From contig JAWWBX010000141.1 of assembly GCA_033720735.1 (NCBI GenBank), positions 1 to 10,545 of the forward strand: a DNA stretch of 10,545 bases, in the 5' to 3' direction. Source of the DNA: B8-G4 sp033720735. GTDB taxonomy: Bacteria; Bacteroidota; Bacteroidia; Chitinophagales; Saprospiraceae. A program made the translations under genes and the position numbers. The notes beneath the pieces were generated by a model, which ran no database searches, was not told where the DNA came from, and saw only the letters and a program-made list of their open reading frames with translations. This document shows, piece by piece, positions 1-6,907 of the stretch (within the stretch, counting starts at the first letter, position 1; each line of letters begins with the position of its first letter).

Positions 1-1
1 C

Positions 2-1639
2 GGCTTGCTGCAGCGGCTCCCCCAGGTACCCGTGCTGGCGCTGACAGCCACGGCCGATAAAGCGACGCAGACCGACATTCAGCATCAGCTGGAGCTGCGA
101 GATGCCCGGTTGTTCGTCTCCAGCTTTGAGCGCAAGAACATTTTCATCGGCGCCGCTGGCGGTCAGGACCGGTTTGCTCGCGTGTTGCGCTTTATCGAAC
201 ATCATCGCGGTGAAGCCGGTATCATCTACGCCCTCAGCCGGCGCAGCACCGAAGAGCTGGCGGCCAAACTCCGGCAGCACGGATATGCGGCGGAGCACTA
301 CCATGCCGAGGTGGCCGCAGCGCAAAAACGCAAGGTGCAGGATGCCTTCCAGCAGGACCAGTTACAAATCGTCTGCGCCACGATCGCATTTGGCATGGGG
401 ATCGACAAAGCCAATATCCGCTGGATCATCCACTACAACATGCCGAAGAATATCGAGAGTTACTACCAGGAGATCGGGCGCGCCGGACGTGACGGTGAGC
501 CTGCCGAAACGCTGATGTTTGCCAGCTTTCGTGACGTTACTGTCTATCGCAGCTTTATCGAACAAAGCGAGGCTGACGACGACTTCAAGGAAGTACAGCG
601 CCAGAAGCTCGAACGCATCTGGGAGTTGGCCCAGGCTACCAGTTGCCGTACCAACGTCATCCTCAATTACTTCGGCGAATATCGCAACACCGGTTGCGGC
701 CACTGCGATAACTGCAAGCAGCCGCCGGAGGGTTTTGACGGTACCGTGCTGGCCCAGAAAGCGCTGTCAGCGGTCAAGCGGACACGGGAATCGGTAGGCG
801 TTCAGATCCTCACCGATATCCTCCGCGGGTCGATGCGCCAGGAGATCCGTGAAAAGGGGTTCGACCGGATCAAGACCTTCGGTGCCGGCCGCGACGAGTC
901 GCGGCGCGCCTGGCTTGAATACATCACCCAGATGATCAACCAGGGTGTGCTGGACATCGACTACACACGCGGGTCACGCCTCGTCTGCACGCCCATTGGT
1001 GAAACTGTCTTGCGCAATGAGGGCCGGGTCACTTTGTACAAAACGTCCTTTACCCCTGGTTGGAAACCGCGCCCCACCTCGCGCAAAGCTCTTTTCGAGG
1101 AAGGACTGGTGGAGCAGCTCAAGACCCTGCGCAAGGATCTGGCACTCGAGCTGGGGGTGCCGGCGTTTGCCATTTTCTCCGACCGGACCCTGGGAGAGAT
1201 CGCGGCGGCCAAGCCGCTCACTACGCAACAATTTCTGCAGATCCACGGTGTCGGCACCTTCAAGGCTGAGCAGTACGGTGCCAGATTCATGGACGCCGTG
1301 CGTACCTACATCCGGCAGCAAAAGCACCTCAAACAACCGCGTGGCAAAACGTACCTGGAAACGCTGGACCTGCTTCGCGCAGGGAAATCAATCAGCGAGA
1401 TCGCAGCGATACGGGGGCTGCATCCCAATACCATTGTTGCCCATCTTGTGCATCTCTATGAGCTCGGCGAGGACATTGACCTCCGGCAGTATTTCGCCCC
1501 CGGCCAAGTCGAGATCATACGTAAAGCCTGGCTGGAGGCCGGCCAGCCTGAGGCATTGCGACCGGTGATGGAGCGGTTGCCTGAGGAAACGGATTTCAAC
1601 CAGATCAAAATGGCACTGGCGATCTTCGGAAAGGAATAA
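2..1639 (+). CDS. recQ: ATP-dependent DNA helicase RecQ, 5'-truncated by the window edge
   Basis: This is a 3'-5' superfamily 2 DNA helicase acting in recombination, replication-fork repair and suppression of illegitimate recombination in the cytoplasm. The reading frame is open from base 2 with no genuine start, so helicase motifs I-II lie off the window. Residue numbers count from the codon at base 5. Visible in order: motif III (LTATAD, about 13-18), the second RecA-like lobe with motif V (FGMGIDKANIR, 129-139) and the arginine-finger motif VI (QEIGRAGRDG, 155-164), a RecQ zinc-binding domain with four cysteines (C214, C231, C234, C237), a winged-helix RQC region (about 245-350), an HRDC domain (about 365-437), and a C-terminal helix-turn-helix-like segment (about 448-495). 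The HTH-like tail follows the HRDC domain, as in the longer RecQ proteins of Bacteroidota; E. coli RecQ (about 609 aa) ends soon after HRDC. It stops with TAA and converges on the cyclase gene, leaving 46 bp. The assignment is very secure. Confidence 0.97.
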   Translation, partial: GLLQRLPQVPVLALTATADKATQTDIQHQLELRDARLFVSSFERKNIFIGAAGGQDRFARVLRFIEHHRGEAGIIYALSRRSTEELAAKLRQHGYAAEHYHAEVAAAQKRKVQDAFQQDQLQIVCATIAFGMGIDKANIRWIIHYNMPKNIESYYQEIGRAGRDGEPAETLMFASFRDVTVYRSFIEQSEADDDFKEVQRQKLERIWELAQATSCRTNVILNYFGEYRNTGCGHCDNCKQPPEGFDGTVLAQKALSAVKRTRESVGVQILTDILRGSMRQEIREKGFDRIKTFGAGRDESRRAWLEYITQMINQGVLDIDYTRGSRLVCTPIGETVLRNEGRVTLYKTSFTPGWKPRPTSRKALFEEGLVEQLKTLRKDLALELGVPAFAIFSDRTLGEIAAAKPLTTQQFLQIHGVGTFKAEQYGARFMDAVRTYIRQQKHLKQPRGKTYLETLDLLRAGKSISEIAAIRGLHPNTIVAHLVHLYELGEDIDLRQYFAPGQVEIIRKAWLEAGQPEALRPVMERLPEETDFNQIKMALAIFGKE

Positions 1640-1685
1640 GACGATTGATCTTTGGCCGTTCGCTTCCCTGCCCGCCGGACCAGGC

Positions 1686-2750
1686 TCACATCCCATCCAC
1701 CTCGCTGACGGCGTACAACCTGAGTGATTGCTCGCGGCCCCGCGGGATCGTCTCCTCCGCAAACCGCGTCGTGTAGTTTGGCGATGGTTCGATGCGCTGC
1801 AACACCGTCTCCGAGATCAGCAGATCGGCTTGCAGTCGCCTGGTGGCCTCCCGGATCCGCGCCGTGGTATTGAGTACATCGCCGGCATACACGATCTCCC
1901 GTTTGATCTCGCCCACCCAGGTCACCACAACCGTGCCACCGTGGATCCCGCCCTTGAATGTCGGCACATGGTCATACCTGGCGCGATAGTATTCGGCCCT
2001 GGCCTGGATCGCTTTGCGCATCTCGAAAAAGCAGCGGATGGCATTCCCGTCCCTGGCACCCGCCTCGAACGGCCAGCTCAGAATGATCTCGTCCCCCACA
2101 TACTGGTAAATCTCGGCATGGGTGGCACGGATGGCCTCCGTGATATCCGCGAAGTAATCTTTCAGGAACGAGCCAAACCGCACGTGGCCGAGGCGTTCGC
2201 CGATCATCGTGGAGTCGTTGAGGTCGATAAAGCAAAAAATCCGGCGGAGCTCCCGCGGTTGCTGATAGCGCCCCAGGATGAAGTTGATGAGATCTCCTTT
2301 CCGGTGCAAGGTGCTGATCTGGTAGACAGCCACGAGTATGGCGATCCCGGTAAACACGGCGAGAAGGTTGACCAGGTATGACTGGTCATTCACGAAATAC
2401 CGCCTCAGTGCATCGAGGACACCAAGGCCCCGGTCGATCATATTCCAGGCCGTGTTGACAATGCTCAGCACGACCGTGGTAACAACTGCGTAGAAGGCTC
2501 CACGCATGCCCACGATATACAGAAAGGACCTCTGGCGGAACAATCGAACGCTGTTCGACTCAAACAGCGCTGCAATCAGGCCTATCACCAAGCCGACCGT
2601 CGTAGCCCGGATCAGCAGCGGAACCAGCGCGACCGGCTCGTCTGACGTCCGACGGCCCATAAACTCAAGAACGGCATAGAGCTCCGAGAGCACCAGGCAG
2701 AGCACCAGAAACGGGAGGATAGTCCGGATGCGCGGTACGACAAGTTTCAT
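1686..2750 (-). CDS. Class III adenylate/guanylate cyclase with four-helix membrane domain
   Basis: This membrane-bound nucleotide cyclase makes a cyclic nucleotide second messenger from NTP. The ATG at 2750 is preferred over a TTG three codons upstream, giving 354 aa. Four hydrophobic segments lie near residues 7-30, 42-63, 82-100 and 124-146. The class III catalytic domain follows, at about 168-325. Metal-binding aspartates are present in FIDLNDST (D176) and YVGDE (D220). The transition-state Asn and Arg are present in VLNTTAR (N294, R298). The two purine-selecting positions are not canonical: Gln216 sits where adenylate cyclases have Lys and guanylate cyclases Glu, and Val287 sits where they have Asp/Thr and Cys. 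The substrate therefore cannot be assigned. The gene is last in the four-gene run, 76 bp after the FG-GAP gene, so it could have its own promoter. The domain diverges strongly from the cyclase two genes upstream, so it is not a recent duplicate. Confidence 0.9.
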   Translation of the reverse strand: MKLVVPRIRTILPFLVLCLVLSELYAVLEFMGRRTSDEPVALVPLLIRATTVGLVIGLIAALFESNSVRLFRQRSFLYIVGMRGAFYAVVTTVVLSIVNTAWNMIDRGLGVLDALRRYFVNDQSYLVNLLAVFTGIAILVAVYQISTLHRKGDLINFILGRYQQPRELRRIFCFIDLNDSTMIGERLGHVRFGSFLKDYFADITEAIRATHAEIYQYVGDEIILSWPFEAGARDGNAIRCFFEMRKAIQARAEYYRARYDHVPTFKGGIHGGTVVVTWVGEIKREIVYAGDVLNTTARIREATRRLQADLLISETVLQRIEPSPNYTTRFAEETIPRGREQSLRLYAVSEVDGM

Positions 2751-2826
2751 GGCAGCCAAACGTCGTTCATGTCCGATCGGTACAACAAGGTAAGCATGTG
2801 CGCAACAATGAAGGGATTCACCCTGG

Positions 2827-3948
2827 TCATCTGCGCATCTGCAACCAGTACCGGTTTGTCGCGTCCGAATTGGCCTCGACGATATCGGGATATCCGTCCT
2901 GATTCAAATCTGCAATGATGATGTCATAGGTGGCCGCGGCGTTCTGGCCGAGCGGGTATCGCTCAAATCCCTGGCGGTCGCCCCGGTTGAAGTAGACCGC
3001 ATTGACGGAACGCACGTTTCCCTCCACGATGTCCGGGGCACCGTCGTTGTTGAGGTCGGCCACCGCCACGGCATAGGTCAGCACATCCCGTCCACCAAAC
3101 GTGATGAACCGGCTGAAAGAGAGTGCGCTGTCCCCATAATACACGCCATTGACCTCGCCGATATTGCCCGTGATGATGTCCGGATAGCCGTCATGATCCA
3201 TATCAGCCACCGCCACTGACCGCGTTTCATCCGATCCGGTCCCAAACGGTATGGATCGATCGAAACGGCCTGTACCGTCGTTCAGCCAGATCCGGTTTTG
3301 CTGACCATCGCGGTTTGCGAGAATGAGATCCAGATCTCCGTCGCCGTCAACATCTGCAGCCTCCACATCGATAGTGGCGTCATCTTCAGAGCCAAAGGGT
3401 CGTGTTTCGGCAAAGGTCCCTTGCCCGTCGTTCAGGCAGATCTGATTCGGTGCACCGCGATTGGTGATCAGGATATCCACGTCCCCGTCCCGGTCAATAT
3501 CGCAGACTGTCAGGTTGCGGGTCGGTGCGTACTCTGCACCGAATGAACCTCCATAGGTAAAAACGCCATTGCCGTCATTGAGCAGGATCGCGTTGGGTGC
3601 CATGTCATTCCCCACGACCACATCCAGATTTCCATCTCCGTCCAGATCGGCCAGTTCAGCGGCATAGCTAGTCGCCCGGGTTGCCTCAAGCGGATATGAA
3701 ACGGTGAACACCCCGCGGCCGTTGTTAACAAATACTTCGTTTTGCTGCGGCCAATGCCTGCCGTTCGCAACCACGACATCCATATCGCCGTCGCCGTCGA
3801 TATCGCCGGCACTCACGGATGCCGTGCGCTCCGTTCCGGTACCCAGAATGTACCGACCGCCTCTGTCTGTAAACAAACCTTGTCCCTGGAGACCGGTCGA
3901 GATCAGCAGTGCCAGGATCATCAACACTTTATACATCATCGTATTCAT
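2827..3948 (-). CDS. Secreted FG-GAP/VCBS seven-repeat beta-propeller protein
   Basis: This 373-residue protein starts MNTMMYKV and has a hydrophobic signal peptide (about 5-20) with likely cleavage near residues 21-24. No cysteine follows, so it is not a lipoprotein. The rest is seven FG-GAP/VCBS repeats, each carrying a calcium-binding-type loop of the form DxDxDGxxD. The loops begin near residues 49, 101, 150, 199, 249, 298 and 347, a period of 49-52. The first four are DxDGDGDxD-like or DxDRDGDxD-like; the last three are relaxed (for example DMDHDGYPD, DLNQDGYPD). Seven repeats suggest one closed seven-bladed propeller as in integrin alpha heads, used for ligand or protein binding. No enzyme motif is visible. 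It lacks the C-terminal T9SS sorting domain seen in the nearby esterase and ends right after the seventh repeat, so a periplasmic location is plausible. Its start is 11 bp from the upstream cyclase stop, indicating co-transcription. ATGs at codons 4 and 5 are alternative starts. Confidence 0.92.
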   Translation of the reverse strand: MNTMMYKVLMILALLISTGLQGQGLFTDRGGRYILGTGTERTASVSAGDIDGDGDMDVVVANGRHWPQQNEVFVNNGRGVFTVSYPLEATRATSYAAELADLDGDGNLDVVVGNDMAPNAILLNDGNGVFTYGGSFGAEYAPTRNLTVCDIDRDGDVDILITNRGAPNQICLNDGQGTFAETRPFGSEDDATIDVEAADVDGDGDLDLILANRDGQQNRIWLNDGTGRFDRSIPFGTGSDETRSVAVADMDHDGYPDIITGNIGEVNGVYYGDSALSFSRFITFGGRDVLTYAVAVADLNNDGAPDIVEGNVRSVNAVYFNRGDRQGFERYPLGQNAAATYDIIIADLNQDGYPDIVEANSDATNRYWLQMRR

Positions 3949-3959
3949 GCAAGTTGTTC

Positions 3960-4763
3960 TTATTTCGCCTGGTCAGGCACTTTGGCATCCAGCATCGCCT
4001 CCACATAGTAGGTGACGATCGGCTCGACCAGCCCCTTGATGGGGGTAGGCTGCAGAGGCCGGACAATGAAGCGCTGATCCAGCGCCTGGCGCACTTCCTC
4101 CGTCACCAGGATGTCTATCTGATGCTGGCGGGTGAGCGCCTCCACGCGTGCGGCGATATTGATCGTGTCACCGACGACGCCAAACTTGCTGAGCTCCATC
4201 GTTCCCATGATCCCGACCAACACCTCCCCATGGTGGATCCCGATCCCAAGTTGCAATTCCGGCCGGTCTTGGGCGCGGAGTTCCTCATTGTAATCAACCA
4301 GCGCCTCCCGCATTCCCAGTGCCGCCTGCACGGCATCCTGGATCTGCCATGGATTCGTGCTCAGAGCACCGAACATGGCCAGGATCCCGTCGCCGAGCAA
4401 CTCGGTGATCTGGCCATGATGTCGCGTGATCACTTCATTCATCCGCTTGAAGTAGCCGTTGAGGACGGATACCACTACTTCGGGATCCTGTTCGCGGCTC
4501 ATCCTGGTAAATCCCACGAGGTCGGCAAACAGCACGGTGACCTTCCGCTTGGCCGGACGGTACGTGCCATCCGCTTCCGTCAGGTGCTCAATCACTTCTT
4601 CAGGGGTAAATCGCCCGAAGTTGACCTGCAGCTTCTCGAGTTTTGCGTTGGTCAAATCCAGCAGCTTCTCCAGCTTGCGGATCCTGATGCGTTGTCTTGT
4701 CATCCAAATGCCCGACAGGACGAGCACTACAATCATCGCGATCAGGAGGGGCCAATCCATCAT
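3960..4763 (-). CDS. Class III adenylate/guanylate cyclase with single N-terminal membrane anchor
   Basis: This 267-residue nucleotide cyclase has one transmembrane helix (about 5-20), a charged, leucine-rich heptad-like linker (about 24-48) of the kind that couples dimerisation to activity, and the short FTPEEV segment common just before bacterial class III domains. The catalytic domain spans about 72-225. Metal-binding aspartates are D81 (LFADLVGFT) and D125 (LLGDG). The transition-state pair is N202 and R206 (INIAAR). At the purine-selecting positions it has Glu121, as in guanylate cyclases, but Gly195 where guanylate cyclases have Cys and adenylate cyclases Asp or Thr, so the substrate is uncertain. 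The tail (PIKGLVEP) matches the usual end of such proteins. The start ATG overlaps the TGA of the CMD-domain gene (ATGA, 4760-4763), implying translational coupling. The protein has almost no periplasmic portion, so any signal probably arrives through the membrane helix, the coiled coil or a cytosolic partner. Confidence 0.93.
   Translation of the reverse strand: MMDWPLLIAMIVVLVLSGIWMTRQRIRIRKLEKLLDLTNAKLEKLQVNFGRFTPEEVIEHLTEADGTYRPAKRKVTVLFADLVGFTRMSREQDPEVVVSVLNGYFKRMNEVITRHHGQITELLGDGILAMFGALSTNPWQIQDAVQAALGMREALVDYNEELRAQDRPELQLGIGIHHGEVLVGIMGTMELSKFGVVGDTINIAARVEALTRQHQIDILVTEEVRQALDQRFIVRPLQPTPIKGLVEPIVTYYVEAMLDAKVPDQAK
4760..4763 (-). other. ATGA stop/start overlap coupling the CMD-like gene to the cyclase
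   Basis: Read on the minus strand, these four bases are ATGA: the ATG (4763-4761) starts the 267-aa cyclase and the TGA (4762-4760) ends the CMD/AhpD-like gene. Such overlaps usually mean translational coupling and near-equal expression. No Shine-Dalgarno-like sequence precedes the cyclase start, which fits reinitiation by the ribosome that has just terminated. A second ATG directly follows as codon 2 and could serve as an alternative start. Confidence 0.85.
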
Positions 4764-5830
4764 GAATCAAGCAAGACCCCGATACGTACCACAGTATTCG
4801 CCAACGCTGAAATACCCACTGCCTCAAGCACTTTCACCGGATCGATCTGTTGGGTGAGCGCTCGAACGCGTTCCTGGATCTCGGCATTCTGATAGCTGAT
4901 CGTCTCCCGGGTCCACTCCAGGATCTGCAATTCATCAGTGTCAAGTCTGGGTGAGGACAGGGTGATCAATGCCTCGTCAAACGCCTCTGCAGGTATCCCA
5001 AGATCAGCCGCCATTGCCTTCGTCTCCGTCTGGCAAAACTGACATTCCAATGTACGGGCGACTACTGCAAACATCAGCACCTTGAGCTCGCTCGACAGCA
5101 CATCGGATGCGAATGCTCCCTGCAAGGCACGCCGCAACGCCCCTCCGCCGGGCAATCCTCTCAGCACCTTGATCACAGCCGGGAAGGAATCGTCATCTTC
5201 ATCCAGTGGGATGGATCGGATCGCCCACTTGTTCATCCGACGTCGCAACAACGGCCACATGAATCGCATCCATTTGCCAGACATCGTTTCGATCATCTTC
5301 ACCGGTGGGCACGACGTGAACGTCGCCAGCCGATTCATGAAGCAATTACCTGCCACCATGAAGGTGATATCCGCGATCTGGGTATCATCGTACCCGAGTT
5401 GGCGCAACCGGTCCACCTCCACCTTGGGAGGGCGCGGTCGGGAGCGGGCGAGATCACGACAATAGCGGATAAACGCACGTTCCTTGTCATCGAGCTCAGC
5501 CAGGTGCATTTGCCGTTCGATCTTCCCGATCAACTTGTCTGAATGCCCGTACAGCCGCAGTGTGGATTTCGCCACGCCATAGCAGAAGCGGCAAGCGTTC
5601 TCCTGAGCGATGACCAACTCGCCAACGCGCTGCATGCTCTGCGGAATGGTCGTGACCCTGATGCGCGGAAAGATCAGCGCCGCCTCCCTGACCCACGGGA
5701 TCGGTGAGAGGCGTTTGAGGTAGTCGGATACCATGCCCAGTTCGGACTTTACCCGATGTTCCCATTCAGGGTCCGGGACCACGGGGAAGATCGGTTCACC
5801 CCATGCAATTTCGTGCAGCAATTGTGCCAC
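4760..5830 (-). CDS. Two-domain carboxymuconolactone decarboxylase/AhpD-like protein with two CxxC motifs
   Basis: This 356-residue, apparently soluble protein is built from two tandem CMD/AhpD-like helical units. The first carries ENACRFC (C80, C83) and the second LECQFC (C263, C266); each pair has a nearby glutamate (E77, E262). The CxxC pair is the redox centre of AhpD-type alkylhydroperoxidases, while decarboxylases of the family lack it, so a thiol-peroxidase or disulfide-exchange role is more likely than decarboxylation. The histidines of the M. tuberculosis AhpD proton relay are not obvious around either pair, so catalytic competence is uncertain. Extra cysteines occur at 124, 163 and 174. 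The start is GTG at 5830: the frame closes upstream at a TGA (5846-5848), and the ATG at 5847-5849 is in another frame. The gene is first in the four-gene run and its stop overlaps the cyclase start. The family is fairly secure; the function is inferred. Confidence 0.8.
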   Translation of the reverse strand: MAQLLHEIAWGEPIFPVVPDPEWEHRVKSELGMVSDYLKRLSPIPWVREAALIFPRIRVTTIPQSMQRVGELVIAQENACRFCYGVAKSTLRLYGHSDKLIGKIERQMHLAELDDKERAFIRYCRDLARSRPRPPKVEVDRLRQLGYDDTQIADITFMVAGNCFMNRLATFTSCPPVKMIETMSGKWMRFMWPLLRRRMNKWAIRSIPLDEDDDSFPAVIKVLRGLPGGGALRRALQGAFASDVLSSELKVLMFAVVARTLECQFCQTETKAMAADLGIPAEAFDEALITLSSPRLDTDELQILEWTRETISYQNAEIQERVRALTQQIDPVKVLEAVGISALANTVVRIGVLLDS

Positions 5831-6007
5831 TTGTAGCGATTTGCTTCATTCCAAGATACAAATGTCCCGTACGATACCTCTGGTCATTCCTGTTTGATCA
5901 GCCACGTATCGAATGACCCAAATCAGTGCTGGCGGCAATGATTTCCAATGCGCACTTAGTAACTTATCGTTTCAATATCCGTCTGGAAAGTGTCCAATCC
6001 CTGATTC
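5831..6007. promoter_or_regulatory. Divergent intergenic region holding both promoters
   Basis: These 177 bp separate the GTG start of the minus-strand CMD/AhpD-like gene from the ATG of the plus-strand membrane-protein gene, so promoters in both directions must lie here unless they are internal to genes. I could not match a Bacteroidota-type promoter (-33 TTTG and -7 TAnnTTTG at proper spacing) with confidence. No Shine-Dalgarno sequence is visible before either start. The region contains an inverted repeat (listed separately), a further copy of the TCATTCC half-site at 5846-5852 and a short CGTACG palindrome at 5868-5873. No small ORF or RNA is supported. Confidence 0.5.
5882..5918. repeat. 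8-bp perfect inverted repeat in the divergent promoter region (possible operator)
   Basis: GGTCATTC at 5882-5889 is the exact reverse complement of GAATGACC at 5911-5918, with 21 bp between the arms. Arm centres are 29 bp apart, close to three helical turns, so both arms could face the same side of the DNA. A partial third half-site, TCATTCC, occurs at 5846-5852. The position between two divergent genes suits a shared regulator site. An 8-bp match within a region this size could still arise by chance, so the operator call is tentative. Confidence 0.3.
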
Positions 6008-6907
6008 ATGGCGCTCATTCACATCCTGCTCGGCATCCTGCTCGTTGGACCACTGGTCTTGCTCCTTATCGGCTATTTGCGGGGACGGAAGCAAACGCTC
6101 ACCACACCGGAAAAGCACGTCTCGATCCTGCTGATCATCAACTCGACATTGCTGTATGCGCTGGCATACAACGTCGTCTATTTTATCCAGGAATTTTTCC
6201 TTGCGGTCGGTAAGCAGTCACTGGGGCTCACCGCATATTTATACCACAACAACCATAACTGGGAAGGCACGCATCCAAAGGAGGCCTTGATGCAAGGCAG
6301 CGGCGCGCTGTCGATCTTTATACTCGGCATCCTGCTCTGGCTGGCCTACCTCAGTATCAGTCACTGGAAGTCGTGGTGGCGGATCTTTGTCCTTTGGCTG
6401 GCTTACCACGGTCTGATCCAGTCGCTCCCGCAACTGAGTTCGGCTCCCATTGACCCGGGAACCGATGTCGGTCAGGCCCTGGCATACCTGCAGTTTTCAC
6501 CAACGTTGGAGATTGCGCTCGGGGCAATCAGCATTGTGGCGATCGTCGCGGTTTCGTACATCTTCAGTCGCTACTTCCTGGCACTGGGACATCCTTCTGT
6601 CGCGCTGGATCACCCCTTCAAGCGCACCCGGACAGTCTGGCACGGCGCCGTCCTGCCGGCGATCATGGGCACACTGCTGTTGTTCCCATATCGTATCCCT
6701 CCGGTGGATCGGTATGAGATGACCGTCATGCTCTTGTTCGTTTCCATCCCGTCCGTGTTTGCGTTTGCGTGGGTTGGCAAGGCCCCCAAGCCCATTGGCA
6801 ATGAAGCGCGCGGGCGTATTCTCGTACTTCCTATTATCCTGACCATTGCAGTATTGCTGGTCTTCCAGCTGGTGTTGCGGCCGGGGGTGGTGTTCAGTCC
6901 CGGATAA
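6008..6907 (+). CDS. Polytopic membrane protein of unknown function
   Basis: This 299-residue protein is dominated by hydrophobic helices, about eight by eye: near 3-22, 38-62, 98-118, 124-140, 168-192, 212-228, 238-256 and 271-290. I do not recognise a named family. Polar motifs that stand out are YFIQE (58-62) inside the second helix, a His/Asn-rich HNNHNWEG loop (80-87), MQGSGAL (95-101) at the start of the third helix, and isolated histidines at 119, 134, 195, 202 and 212. Clusters of His, Asn, Glu and Gln near helix ends could bind a metal or act catalytically, but no known protease or transporter signature (such as HExxH) is present. The ATG at 6008 is the best start because an in-frame TGA lies at 6002-6004. 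It is transcribed divergently from the cyclase operon and converges on the caspase-like gene with a 32-bp gap. Function unknown; coding status is secure. Confidence 0.85.
   Translation: MALIHILLGILLVGPLVLLLIGYLRGRKQTLTTPEKHVSILLIINSTLLYALAYNVVYFIQEFFLAVGKQSLGLTAYLYHNNHNWEGTHPKEALMQGSGALSIFILGILLWLAYLSISHWKSWWRIFVLWLAYHGLIQSLPQLSSAPIDPGTDVGQALAYLQFSPTLEIALGAISIVAIVAVSYIFSRYFLALGHPSVALDHPFKRTRTVWHGAVLPAIMGTLLLFPYRIPPVDRYEMTVMLLFVSIPSVFAFAWVGKAPKPIGNEARGRILVLPIILTIAVLLVFQLVLRPGVVFSPG

Larger units (their letters stand above)
1686..5830 (-). other. Predicted four-gene operon (CMD/AhpD-like, cyclase, FG-GAP, cyclase)
   Basis: Four minus-strand genes follow one another with a 4-bp overlap, an 11-bp gap and a 76-bp gap. 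No convincing terminator hairpin is seen in the gaps. The first three genes are almost certainly co-transcribed; the last may also have its own promoter in the 76-bp gap. The unit is bounded by the convergent recQ on one side and the divergent membrane-protein gene on the other, so any promoter must lie in 5831..6007. Co-transcription is inferred from spacing alone. Confidence 0.65.

Noticed and set aside
1640..1685. Terminator between the convergent recQ and cyclase genes.
   Set aside because: I found no stem longer than about four base pairs and no T-run in these 46 bp.
2751..2826. A small gene or separate promoter in the 76-bp gap ahead of the four-helix cyclase.
   Set aside because: No open frame with a start and no recognisable promoter or hairpin could be supported; a promoter here remains possible but unseen.
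3298..3812. The regularly spaced similar segments as a DNA repeat array.
   Set aside because: The similarity comes from the protein-level FG-GAP repeats of the minus-strand gene; the DNA copies are diverged and about 150 bp apart.
1686..4763. The cyclases as part of a Pycsar-type anti-phage system (class III pyrimidine cyclase plus membrane effector).
   Set aside because: Pycsar pairs a cyclase with an effector that carries a cyclic-nucleotide-binding domain. None of the membrane proteins here shows such a domain, both cyclases are themselves membrane proteins, and no other defence gene is present.
3909..4892. A 327-codon plus-strand open frame opposite the cyclase gene.
   Set aside because: It lies antisense to clear cyclase and CMD-protein coding sequence, has the low-complexity, His/Gln/Arg-rich composition of a shadow frame, and shows no domain.
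4760..5830. Naming the CMD-domain protein as AhpD.
   Set aside because: It is about twice the usual AhpD length with two CMD units, no ahpC is adjacent, and the relay histidines are not evident, so a gene symbol would overstate what is seen.
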